A stretch of 8,108 nt of DNA from Desulfocapsa sp. (GCA_029942265.1 JAOZTO010000094.1:1-8108), one strand, 5' to 3'. Positions 1 through 6,715 are shown, counted from the stretch's first letter. Translations and numbers: made by a program. The notes: generated by a model from the letters alone, not told the origin.

Positions 1-50
1 GGGACCCGTGGCTTTCCGTCCTCACCTTGCGATGAGTTTGGCAAAAAAAC
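1..50 (-). promoter_or_regulatory. c-di-GMP-I (GEMM-I) riboswitch, 5' half, cut by the left edge
   Basis: Read on the minus strand from about 43, the sequence has the GEMM-I core. GCCAAAC (42-36) is followed by a 6-bp stem, CTCATC (36-31) with GGTGAG (26-21), closed by a GCAA tetraloop (30-27). Then come GACGGAAAGCC (20-10) and ACGGGTCCC up to base 1. Compared from memory with the Vibrio Vc2 aptamer, the G21-C46 pair is replaced by C41-G16, a compensatory change, and the neighbouring C-G pair is kept (40 with 17). The intercalating A47 corresponds to A15. The ligand-contacting position 20 is G (base 42), which fits c-di-GMP; the cGAMP-selective variants carry A there. The P1 closing strand, the second domain with C92, and the expression platform lie off the window, so whether it acts as an on or off switch cannot be told. 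It lies downstream of a sigma-54 promoter and faces a gene to the left. Confidence 0.85.
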
Positions 51-88
51 AATAATGTTGTGAAGGTATACAAATTGTACTTTTTTTA

Positions 89-104
89 TGCAAGAATTGC
101 ACCA
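89..104 (-). promoter_or_regulatory. sigma-54 (RpoN) -24/-12 promoter
   Basis: The minus strand reads TGGTGCAATTCTTGCA, which fits the degenerate RpoN consensus TGGYRYRN4TTGCW at every defined position. GG is at 103-102 and GC at 91-90, with the required 10-bp spacing from GG to GC. The predicted start is near base 78, about 36 nt before the first recognisable riboswitch core base, leaving room for the 5' strand of P1. An RpoN activator is encoded at 6716-8062 in the same window, which strengthens the call. The transcript runs left, out of the window. No transcription start data are available here. Confidence 0.75.
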
Positions 105-213
105 TTGTCCATATACATAATGGTTCATCTGTGAAATCTGGTAATTCCAGCATGTTAGTGTTTTTGTAAGTGTAGGGCGTCGGCAAGTCATTACGGACTG
201 TTAGGTTGAAAAT

Positions 214-243
214 GTAATTTGAATTACGTAAATGCAATTACGT
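214..243. promoter_or_regulatory. Overlapping AT-rich palindromes, candidate activator (enhancer) site
   Basis: Two inverted repeats overlap directly after the stop codon of the 244-1182 gene. The first is GTAATT-TG-AATTAC at 214-227. The second is ACGTAA (226-231) with TTACGT (238-243), separated by 6 nt. A perfect 8-bp palindrome, TTACGTAA, sits at 224-231 across the two. They lie about 136-165 bp upstream of the start predicted for the sigma-54 promoter, where NtrC-family activators usually bind. A weak AT-only hairpin at the operon end is the alternative reading. It has no GC stem and no long U tract, so I favour a protein-binding site. Confidence 0.35.
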
Positions 244-1182
244 CTAATCCCAAAAATCATCTTTATCTTCGTTCACAGTAGTTTCGATTACCCCAGTCAC
301 TTGGTTTCCCTTGTCGTTATATATCAATTTGTTGAAGCAGAGCATGTTGGCCATGGCAATACCACGTCCATGGTTGTGCATGGCGCGTGAGGGATCAACT
401 TCCATGTACTGTTTCCAATCAAAACCATCGCCGCAATCTGTGATTTGGATATAGCAGGCTTTTTCTTTACGTTCAAAAATAACAGCTACCTGTCTGTCGG
501 CATATTGTGGATCGTCCAATCGTTTAGTAACTTCTTTCTGCCATGATTTTTCTGCCACCAAACTGCTTTTCTTTTCATAACTGATGCCAAGATTTCCATG
601 CTCAACAGCATTTACAAGAAGCTCAGAGATACCGGTAAGAGTACGATCCGGATCATCGAAATAGTTTGCCAGAAATATGGAAAGCCCCTCAGCTTCATCC
701 AGTGTTCTGAAAGTGCATTTCAGGATCTGTACCAGTCCGAAACTTATTTTACGTTTCTCCATTTCGATTCGCAATTGTTTGTGGCGTCGGATCTGTTTTC
801 CTGCAGCTTCAACAATGGAGAGCAACATTTCGGCACTTAATGGTTTGGTCAAATAGTAAAAGACTCCCGCTGCAATACCTTCACTGATTTCTTCCGGGTT
901 ATCCGCTGCAGTCTGCATGATAATTGGAATATTGCGGAATTTGTCGTCTGCTTTCATTGCGTTGCAGACTTCGATACCATCCATCTCCGGCATCATTCTG
1001 TCAAGGAGAAGTATATCAATATCTTCATGGAATTCATTGAGAACAGCCATGGCTTCCACGCCATTTACAGCTGTACGAATTTTAAAATTGTTGCGTTCAA
1101 GCATGGATTCCAGAAGTCGTAGTGAAGTTGGGTTATCATCAACTGCGAGAATGGAGAGGGGGGCTTCCTGGTTATCTTTCAT
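244..1182 (-). CDS. Response regulator: REC receiver fused to an RsbW/SpoIIAB-like ATPase (HATPase_c_2) domain
   Basis: A 312-residue cytoplasmic protein. Residues about 10-130 form a CheY-like receiver with acidic pair D15/D16, phospho-acceptor D61 (LLLDRMMPEMDG), switch T91 and K113 (LTKP). Residues about 150-305 form a GHKL ATPase of the anti-sigma-factor kinase type. Its N-box is ELLVNAVEHGN (E187, N191), its G1 box is DCGDGFD (249-255) and its G2 region is HGRGIAMANM (271-280). There is no PP2C phosphatase, DNA-binding or HisKA segment. Family knowledge suggests it binds or phosphorylates an anti-sigma-antagonist (STAS) partner under control of receiver phosphorylation; no such partner is in the window. 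It starts 32 nt after the HlyD stop, so it is probably the last gene of the secretion operon. The ribosome site before the ATG is poor, suggesting translational coupling or low expression. The specific target is unknown. Confidence 0.9.
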   Translation of the reverse strand: MKDNQEAPLSILAVDDNPTSLRLLESMLERNNFKIRTAVNGVEAMAVLNEFHEDIDILLLDRMMPEMDGIEVCNAMKADDKFRNIPIIMQTAADNPEEISEGIAAGVFYYLTKPLSAEMLLSIVEAAGKQIRRHKQLRIEMEKRKISFGLVQILKCTFRTLDEAEGLSIFLANYFDDPDRTLTGISELLVNAVEHGNLGISYEKKSSLVAEKSWQKEVTKRLDDPQYADRQVAVIFERKEKACYIQITDCGDGFDWKQYMEVDPSRAMHNHGRGIAMANMLCFNKLIYNDKGNQVTGVIETTVNEDKDDFWD

Positions 1183-1214
1183 GATGGTTCTGCCGTTTGT
1201 GTGAAGAGAGAATG

Positions 1215-2549
1215 TTAACGTTCAATAAAAGCTGAATTCAAAGAACGATGAATGGGTTTTAACAGATATGCGAGGAGACTTTTTTCACCAGTGATGATAT
1301 CTGCATTTACAATCATACCTGGTAGTACTTTATTCATTTCCGCATTGTTCCCTACATAATGTTTGTCAAGCTTGATCATGCCTTTGTAAAAGGGTGCTCC
1401 TTGTGCGCTGATAAATGTTGTGGCTGATAGGGCGGTTATGGTGCCATCTATGGAGCCGTATCTGGAAAAATCAAAGGTTGTGACTTTCACTGTTACATGA
1501 TCACCTGTCTTTACATGTCCAATATCACTTGGTGATACCTTAACTTCGGCAACCAGTTCTTCATTTAATGGCACAATTTCCATTAAGGCTTGGCCGGGCG
1601 GAATAACACCGCCAACAGTGTGGATTTCCAGCCCTTTAACAAGCCCATGTATGGGGGATCGAATGTCAAGCCGGCTTATCTGTTGAGTTAGTTTGCTGGT
1701 TAGTTCTCTGTTCTCTGCAAGATCATCCTCAAGAACACTGAGTTGTTGCAGGATGTTGTCTTTTCCTTTTGAAACCTGTGATTGCAAACGCCATTCAAAT
1801 TCGTTTACAGATTGTTCTGCCTGTCTGATCTGAATAGCCATGGAATCCAGCTGCCCTTGACGAGCATTGATTTCCTGAAGGGCATTTAGGTAATTTGTTT
1901 GAGGAACAAGCCGTTCTTCATAGAGCTCTTTCTGAGTTTGAAAAGATTCTTCGGAGATGACGAGATTTTTTTCGATGGTTGTCCGTTCACGCTTGAGAAG
2001 GAGAATCTGTTCGTTTTTTTGAACAATTTGCTCCTTTAGTACCTGTGCTTCATCTTTTCTGGCGAGGAACATTCCGGAAAGAATAGAGCTTTCTAGGGGA
2101 GAAATTTCTGAACCAAGAACTGTATCTACTGCATCAGTCAGAGGATTTTTATCATTTAAAAAAGCTGTGAGGCGAAGATGCCGTTGCTTAAGAAGTTTTT
2201 TTCTGGTGAGAAGACGGGCAAGATCAGCTTTGATTGCTTCACCTCGAACTTTCAGCAGAATTTGCCCAGGATTTACGAGATCATCCTCTTCCACAAGGAT
2301 TGCATCAACGATTCCACCTTCAAGATGTTGAATTGTTTGAATGTGTCCGGAAGGGACAATCTCCCCCACAGTCCTTGCAACTTCTTTAATTTGGGCAAAC
2401 CCTGTCCAGACCAGAAAGCAGAGAAAGGCTACCGAAACAATAAGGGTGGATACACGAATCAGATAGGGTGTTGTCGCTTCCTCAAGTACTGAGGTAAGTC
2501 CCAGGAGGCGAAGTTGCTGGTTTTGATCATGTTTTGATTTTTTTGCCAT
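1215..2549 (-). CDS. HlyD-family periplasmic adaptor (membrane fusion protein) of a type I secretion system
   Basis: A 444-residue inner-membrane protein that should link the ABC exporter to an outer-membrane TolC-like channel. Residues 1-28 are cytoplasmic and charged, and about 29-51 form the single membrane anchor. About 58-100 are the first lipoyl/barrel half, with the family-typical IQHLEGGIVDAILVEEDDLVNPGQ. About 105-295 form a long alpha-helical hairpin rich in Gln, Glu, Leu and Lys. About 294-327 are the second lipoyl half (LDIRSPIHGLVKGLEIHTVG), followed by the beta-barrel and the typical C-terminal PGMIVNADIITGEKSLLAYLLKPI (410-432). Length and layout match HlyD, LapC and PrtE proteins. 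It follows the second ABC gene after 51 nt. The start is the ATG at 2549, with only a weak AAGAGA 11 nt upstream. I see no frameshift or missing section. LapC or HlyD would be a role-based name only, so no symbol is given. Confidence 0.93.
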   Translation of the reverse strand: MAKKSKHDQNQQLRLLGLTSVLEEATTPYLIRVSTLIVSVAFLCFLVWTGFAQIKEVARTVGEIVPSGHIQTIQHLEGGIVDAILVEEDDLVNPGQILLKVRGEAIKADLARLLTRKKLLKQRHLRLTAFLNDKNPLTDAVDTVLGSEISPLESSILSGMFLARKDEAQVLKEQIVQKNEQILLLKRERTTIEKNLVISEESFQTQKELYEERLVPQTNYLNALQEINARQGQLDSMAIQIRQAEQSVNEFEWRLQSQVSKGKDNILQQLSVLEDDLAENRELTSKLTQQISRLDIRSPIHGLVKGLEIHTVGGVIPPGQALMEIVPLNEELVAEVKVSPSDIGHVKTGDHVTVKVTTFDFSRYGSIDGTITALSATTFISAQGAPFYKGMIKLDKHYVGNNAEMNKVLPGMIVNADIITGEKSLLAYLLKPIHRSLNSAFIER

Positions 2550-2600
2550 GGCTATAATGTTCTCTTGTTGTGAATTTTTTATAACGCCATCATTCTGTAA

Positions 2601-4781
2601 CTATTCTTTGAGTGCTGTGAGTAACTCAGCAGGATCTCCTGCTAATACCTGTCCTGTACCTGTTAGATAGATAAGTTTATCAGCTTTGAGTATATCCTCT
2701 TCTCTATCTGTTACGTAAAGCATGGTTTTTTTACCTCTGTTTTCTTGAAGAAACTCGTGAAAAAACAGCCCTGTTTCTTTGCCTAAAAGGGTTGGAGGCA
2801 TTTCATCAAAGAGGAAAATTGATGCATCGCGTAAGTAGGTACGTGCAAGAGTTAATTGATATACAAGAGTAGTGGAAAGCTGTTCTGATCGATAGTCACC
2901 AATAAAATGGGAAATGCCGTCTTTAAAGTTGTTTACATCACTTAATGCTCCGGCAAGACGGAGACATTGTGTAAGTTCTTCAGGACTTGCATCTGGTTTA
3001 CACATACGGAGATTTTGCTCAATAGATCCGTGAAAAAGTTCCGGCATTTGCGGTGTGTATGAAATGTTTCGTCTGAGCGCAATGGGATCACGTTGACGTA
3101 TGTCAAGGCCGTCGATCAGTACGGCACCCATTTGTGGAGGATAAAGGCCAATAATAAGTTTAAGAAGAGAAGATTTTCCAGTGCCACTAGCACCTGCGAT
3201 AGCAACTACTTCGCCAGCTTTAATGTTTAGCGTCATACCACTAAATACTGCGGCACTGTCTGCAGTATAGCGTAATCCAACAGCACTGAAAGCTATATCT
3301 CCACGAATTGAGAATGGCTGATCTGAGAGAGTAGTACTGTTTTCAGGTGCTGATCGCATGAGTTTATGAACCTGCCCAACACTTCTAAAAATGTAGCGAA
3401 TACGAACCAGTGCATTGCAGATGGATTGCAGGGGAGATATTACCCGCCACACAAGCATCATGCTAGCGATGAGGGCACCGGTTGAAATCTGCTGTTCCCA
3501 TACCAGTAAAATACCGTACACCAGTGTACCAATGCCTGCTCCCACAGAGAGTCCATAGGCAATTGCCTCAACAAATGCTGTTTGCTGGGAGCTTTTAAAG
3601 GATGTATAGGCTGAAATACCGGACAGTTTTCTGTATCGTTCAAGCCAGGTATCCATTGCGCCATGGATACGAATGGGCCTGAATTTCTGCATGGTTTCCA
3701 CCATCAGTGTTTGGCGTTGTACACTGGCAACGGCACCCTCTTCAGTACTTCTCTGAATGCGGGGAAGCATGATAAGCCCAAGGAGCAAATAGAAAAAGGC
3801 CAACAGCAAGGGGACTCGTACCAGAGGGCCTCCAATAAAGTAGATGGTAAAAAGAAAAACCAGAGTAAAAGGAACTTCAATCAGATTAATACCCACAGGG
3901 CCTGAGAAAAAATTACGAACAGAATCAAAATCTTTAAGCCTGGCAATTTGTGATGGGATTGAGGAGTTTTCAACAATACGTGGTGGCAGGTAGAGTAGTC
4001 GTTCAAATGTGGATTCGGTAATAATTGAATCAATACGCACTCCGAAAAAGGCAAGGCTTCTTGCACGTAGATAGCGAAGGATTGACTCAAAACCAATGGC
4101 CATAAGTGCGCCAATGGCGAGATAATATAATGTTTCAGGGGCATTGTTGCCAATTACTTTATCATATACCGCCATAACAAAGAGTGAGGAAACAAGAGCC
4201 AGAAGATTAATAATGAAACTTGAAAGAAAAATCTGTTTAAATACAGGAGTAAATCGTCTGCCGAGAAATGCTGCCCATCGACCGGGTTTTTCATGCACCT
4301 GATGATTGACAGTCTGTTTGTCGAGTCCGTCTTCACTGAGTGCTTTAAATGTATACAGTACACAATTCTTATTTGAAATAGTGACGAAGGGTACACATTC
4401 CCCACTGTCTCCTGTAAACAGTTGAAGCTTATTGTTTTTATTGCTGAAAACGACACAGGGGCGTTCTTTATTTGTTCCTTCATCAATAACGATCAGGCAA
4501 GGACTAAGTCGTTTATCAAAATTTTTCAGATTGATATTTGCGCTCTGAATCTGGTAGTTCAGATTTGCCATGGTGTTGATGAAGTCTACCCTGTCGATCT
4601 GATCAGGATAATGAGGTAGGGATTCGCATAGTTGGTGGATTTCGCCATTCCAGTCAAGTGCCGTGAGAAGAGGTGCAACACAGGAAGCAAAAGAGGATGG
4701 CGCGCCTGTTTTAGAAAGCCATCCATAGGGTTCAATTCTATCTTGTAGCTGTTTGCTTTTGTTTAGGAAGTCTTCGCTCAT
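2601..4781 (-). CDS. Type I secretion ABC exporter subunit with C39-like (peptidase-dead) domain, LssB/LapB-like
   Basis: A 726-residue half-transporter. Residues about 20-150 are a C39-like domain. The expected catalytic Cys position appears to be Ser (around S30), with only C34 nearby, and no His/Asp pair is evident, so it should bind substrate rather than cut it. About 184-450 hold six membrane segments, including the LapB/LssB-like stretch YDKVIGNNAPETLYYLAIG. About 490-726 are the nucleotide-binding domain. Walker A is GASGTGKS (530-537), the Q-loop is Q578 and Walker B is IFLFDE with D659/E660, all intact. The LSGGQ signature has become LSTTL (635-639) and the switch His is Asp (D692, VTDREE). 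The ATG overlaps the previous gene's TGA (ATGA), with AGGGAG 8 nt upstream, so coupled translation with that gene is likely. The protein is probably a heterodimer partner of the upstream ABC subunit. Confidence 0.92.
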   Translation of the reverse strand: MSEDFLNKSKQLQDRIEPYGWLSKTGAPSSFASCVAPLLTALDWNGEIHQLCESLPHYPDQIDRVDFINTMANLNYQIQSANINLKNFDKRLSPCLIVIDEGTNKERPCVVFSNKNNKLQLFTGDSGECVPFVTISNKNCVLYTFKALSEDGLDKQTVNHQVHEKPGRWAAFLGRRFTPVFKQIFLSSFIINLLALVSSLFVMAVYDKVIGNNAPETLYYLAIGALMAIGFESILRYLRARSLAFFGVRIDSIITESTFERLLYLPPRIVENSSIPSQIARLKDFDSVRNFFSGPVGINLIEVPFTLVFLFTIYFIGGPLVRVPLLLAFFYLLLGLIMLPRIQRSTEEGAVASVQRQTLMVETMQKFRPIRIHGAMDTWLERYRKLSGISAYTSFKSSQQTAFVEAIAYGLSVGAGIGTLVYGILLVWEQQISTGALIASMMLVWRVISPLQSICNALVRIRYIFRSVGQVHKLMRSAPENSTTLSDQPFSIRGDIAFSAVGLRYTADSAAVFSGMTLNIKAGEVVAIAGASGTGKSSLLKLIIGLYPPQMGAVLIDGLDIRQRDPIALRRNISYTPQMPELFHGSIEQNLRMCKPDASPEELTQCLRLAGALSDVNNFKDGISHFIGDYRSEQLSTTLVYQLTLARTYLRDASIFLFDEMPPTLLGKETGLFFHEFLQENRGKKTMLYVTDREEDILKADKLIYLTGTGQVLAGDPAELLTALKE

Positions 4782-6490
4782 GCCTTTAACTCCCTAAATG
4801 GTAGCACTGAGAAGAACTTGGAATCCAGCGGTTCATCTTCCTGAAGTTTTCCATTAACTATATAATATTCCTTGTCTGCAAGGCGAAGAATATTTCTGTC
4901 ATCAGAAACGATAATCAAGGTGGCATTACGTTTAAGGCGACCAAGGATTTTGAAGACCATGTTGTATCCTGATCGATCAAGATTCCTGTCTGCATTATTA
5001 AAAAGAATAACACGGGGTTTGGTTGCTAATGCACGGGCGATGGATATGCGTTGTTTGAGACCCGGCGGGATCGGATCGGTTACAGAATTGCTGAGTGTTG
5101 TTTTGAATCCGTTTGGAAGAAGTGCAACGGCTTCGCTGACTCCAAGGTGATCAGCGGCTTTTAAGGCATCTGATTCAGGGATTGTTCCAAAGAATGTCAG
5201 ATTGTCCATGATGCTTCCCTGGAAAATAATGCCTTTTTCTGGGAGGTAACCAATGTGTGATGCGAGTTTGACAGGGGAAACGTTGGCTGGACTTGCTCCG
5301 TCTACGGTGATACTTCCTTCTGTGGGGGAATAGATTCCTGCTATAAGGTTCAAGAAGGTGGTTCTTCCTGATCCCTGTTCGCCAACGAGCGAAATGGATT
5401 GACCTGTATTAAGTGATAAGTTGACGCCTTTAAAGAGTAGAGGCGTCTTTTGATCGTAAGTGAAACAGAGATCTTTACAGATTACGAGCCCTGTGGGTTG
5501 TATCAGTGTTTCGGTTTCTGTGTATGATGAGCGAGGCAGGGCAAAGATGTCTTCCAGTTCCTGTTTGTCAATAAAAAAACTTTGAAACCTAGTCCATAGA
5601 CCAAGGGCACGTTGCACCGGTTGCATAATTCTTCCAGATAACAGAAGGCAGGCAGCAAGTCCACCAGTTCCCATATCACCGTTTAGAACCTTGATTGCAC
5701 CAAACGATACGACAGCTACGGTCATTATCTGACCAAATAACATTCCGGAACTCATGGCGATGTTGTTGGAAAGTGCCACTTGAAAATGGGCACCGGAAAT
5801 TCGATTTCTAAGACGGTCATTACGTCTAAAGAAGAATTTTTCAAGCCCCTGACTTTTAATGGAATGGATACCGGATAAGGTTTCTATTAAAAAATTATAG
5901 CGAATTTTATCACTGGAATCCTGTTCCCGCACCTCTGCTTTCAGGCGCATTCCAACAATCCAGGAAATGATGCAAAAGATGGTAAACAGACTGAGTGGAA
6001 CAAAAACAAGATCGCCGCCGATGTACCAGATTAGAGCAAGAAAGGTGACAACAAAGGGTAGATCAACCATGGTCATTAATGCCTGACCCGAATAAAAGCT
6101 TCGCAATCTGCTGATGGCGGCCATTTTTTGAATGTAGGCTCCTGCCCCCCGTTTTTCAAAAATTTGAACATTGGCATTAAGAAGATGAGACATAGCGGCA
6201 CAGGCTGCTTTATGCTCAAATACCGCACCTGACCAGCCAGTGAGATATGATCGTGCCAGACGGAGGCCGACTTCAAGGATTACGGCGCCGGCAACACCTG
6301 AAATCAGAAGAACAAGAGTGCCAACACCGTGATTAGGCAGAATGCGATCATAGGTCTGCAACATCATTATTGGCATGGCAAGCGCAAGGAGATTGATTAC
6401 TAAGGTGGACAAAAGCAGGTAAAATTTATTACCCGTCTTGTCTATTGAAATGTCATCCGGAAGTGTGGATTTCTTGTTTTTTCCTGCCAT
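4778..6490 (-). CDS. Peptidase-less ABC exporter subunit with a degenerate nucleotide-binding domain
   Basis: A 570-residue half-transporter, first gene of the operon. A TTG 63 nt upstream (6553) would give 591 residues but has no ribosome site. The ATG at 6490 has AGGAG 5 nt upstream and is preferred. Residues about 23-293 contain six membrane segments of the type I exporter fold, with the family stretch LQTYDRILPNHGVGTL. There is no C39 domain. The nucleotide-binding domain (about 330-570) is eroded. Walker A reads GEQGSGRT, with Arg (R376) for the essential Lys. The Q-loop Gln is Glu (E418). The signature is IPPGLKQ (474-480). Walker B is VILFNN, so both the Mg-binding Asp and the catalytic Glu are Asn (N498, N499). 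The switch His is Asp (D530). The frame is open, so this looks like a maintained regulatory or structural subunit rather than a pseudogene. It probably pairs with the 2601-4781 product. Confidence 0.9.
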   Translation of the reverse strand: MAGKNKKSTLPDDISIDKTGNKFYLLLSTLVINLLALAMPIMMLQTYDRILPNHGVGTLVLLISGVAGAVILEVGLRLARSYLTGWSGAVFEHKAACAAMSHLLNANVQIFEKRGAGAYIQKMAAISRLRSFYSGQALMTMVDLPFVVTFLALIWYIGGDLVFVPLSLFTIFCIISWIVGMRLKAEVREQDSSDKIRYNFLIETLSGIHSIKSQGLEKFFFRRNDRLRNRISGAHFQVALSNNIAMSSGMLFGQIMTVAVVSFGAIKVLNGDMGTGGLAACLLLSGRIMQPVQRALGLWTRFQSFFIDKQELEDIFALPRSSYTETETLIQPTGLVICKDLCFTYDQKTPLLFKGVNLSLNTGQSISLVGEQGSGRTTFLNLIAGIYSPTEGSITVDGASPANVSPVKLASHIGYLPEKGIIFQGSIMDNLTFFGTIPESDALKAADHLGVSEAVALLPNGFKTTLSNSVTDPIPPGLKQRISIARALATKPRVILFNNADRNLDRSGYNMVFKILGRLKRNATLIIVSDDRNILRLADKEYYIVNGKLQEDEPLDSKFFSVLPFRELKA

Positions 6491-6495
6491 TACTA

Positions 6496-6500
6496 CTCCT
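6496..6500 (-). promoter_or_regulatory. Ribosome binding site that decides the first ABC gene start
   Basis: The minus strand reads AGGAG followed by 5 nt (TAGTA) and then ATG at 6490-6488. The upstream in-frame TTG at 6553-6551 is preceded only by AT-rich sequence without a purine-rich core. This favours the shorter 570-residue product, whose first residues, MAGKNKKS, form a plausible charged cytoplasmic N-terminus. Confidence 0.7.
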
Positions 6501-6643
6501 GCCGTTTCGGAAGGTGAAGATTTAAAATATCCATTTTTTAACAAAATATTCAATCATGGTATCGAAAATAGATGAAAAAATGAAGTAAAAAGTAAGAATT
6601 GATGTAAAAATATAGTTTTTTTCGGAAAAAAGATACAAGATAC

Positions 6644-6652
6644 AGTATATCA
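6644..6652 (-). promoter_or_regulatory. Candidate extended -10 promoter for the secretion operon
   Basis: The minus strand reads TGATATACT, an extended -10 element (TGnTATAAT type) with one mismatch in the hexamer. No good -35 box lies 16-18 bp upstream, which extended -10 promoters can tolerate. The start would be near 6637, giving a leader of roughly 145 nt before the ATG at 6490. The predicted start lies within a perfect tandem repeat of AGATACA (6631-6644, plus strand). The region is AT-rich, so chance matches are likely and this is only a candidate. I found no sigma-54 match for either divergent unit. Confidence 0.3.
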
Positions 6653-6660
6653 ATAATATT

Positions 6661-6679
6661 TACGGACGAAGAGACCGTA
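6661..6679. repeat. Inverted repeat TACGG-N9-CCGTA in the divergent intergenic region
   Basis: TACGG at 6661-6665 and CCGTA at 6675-6679 form a 5-bp inverted repeat with a 9-nt centre, a shape compatible with an operator for a dimeric regulator. It lies about 40 nt before the GTG of the sigma-54 activator gene, and just upstream of the candidate minus-strand promoter. The octamer TTACGGAC (6660-6667) overlapping its left arm also occurs at 191-198 in the left control region. The repeat is short and could be chance. Confidence 0.25.
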
Positions 6680-6703
6680 CAGCCATACAAGACATAAACA
6701 TGC

Positions 6704-6708
6704 AGGAG
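6704..6708 (+). promoter_or_regulatory. Ribosome binding site for the GTG-started sigma-54 activator
   Basis: AGGAG is followed by 7 nt and then GTG at 6716. It supports this non-ATG start, because the receiver domain's first beta strand (VTILVVDD) begins only four residues later and the next in-frame ATG falls inside the domain. Confidence 0.75.
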
Positions 6709-6715
6709 AAAATTT

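Noticed and set aside
214..227. Intrinsic terminator for the secretion operon
   Set aside because: The stem is six mostly A-T pairs and is followed only by ATTTTC, too weak for a convincing rho-independent terminator.
22..237. A 71-codon minus-strand ORF in the left control region
   Set aside because: It has no ribosome site, its peptide resembles nothing I recognise, and it runs through the sigma-54 promoter and the riboswitch core, whose structure explains the sequence better.
598..1204. Plus-strand ORFs opposite the REC-ATPase gene (598-840 and 917-1204)
   Set aside because: They lie antisense to a gene with clear domain motifs, their peptides look like reverse-frame shadows, and no ribosome sites were seen.
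4778..6490. Pseudogene call for the motif-poor ABC subunit
   Set aside because: The frame is fully open, the membrane domain looks intact, it has a good ribosome site and it is coupled to the next gene by an ATGA overlap. The changes are substitutions at catalytic positions, not truncations.
6491..6553. Extension of the first ABC subunit to the TTG at 6553 (591 residues)
   Set aside because: The TTG lacks a Shine-Dalgarno sequence, while the ATG at 6490 has a well-placed AGGAG. The extension has no domain content.
6522..6557. An 11-codon minus-strand ORF (MIEYFVKKWIF) ahead of the first ABC gene, a possible leader peptide
   Set aside because: No ribosome binding site and no attenuator-like structure follows it; such short ORFs are expected by chance in AT-rich DNA.
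6617..6631. T/A homopolymer palindrome TTTTTTC-G-GAAAAAA as a terminator or operator
   Set aside because: The one-base centre cannot form a usable hairpin loop, and runs of A and T are expected in this AT-rich spacer.
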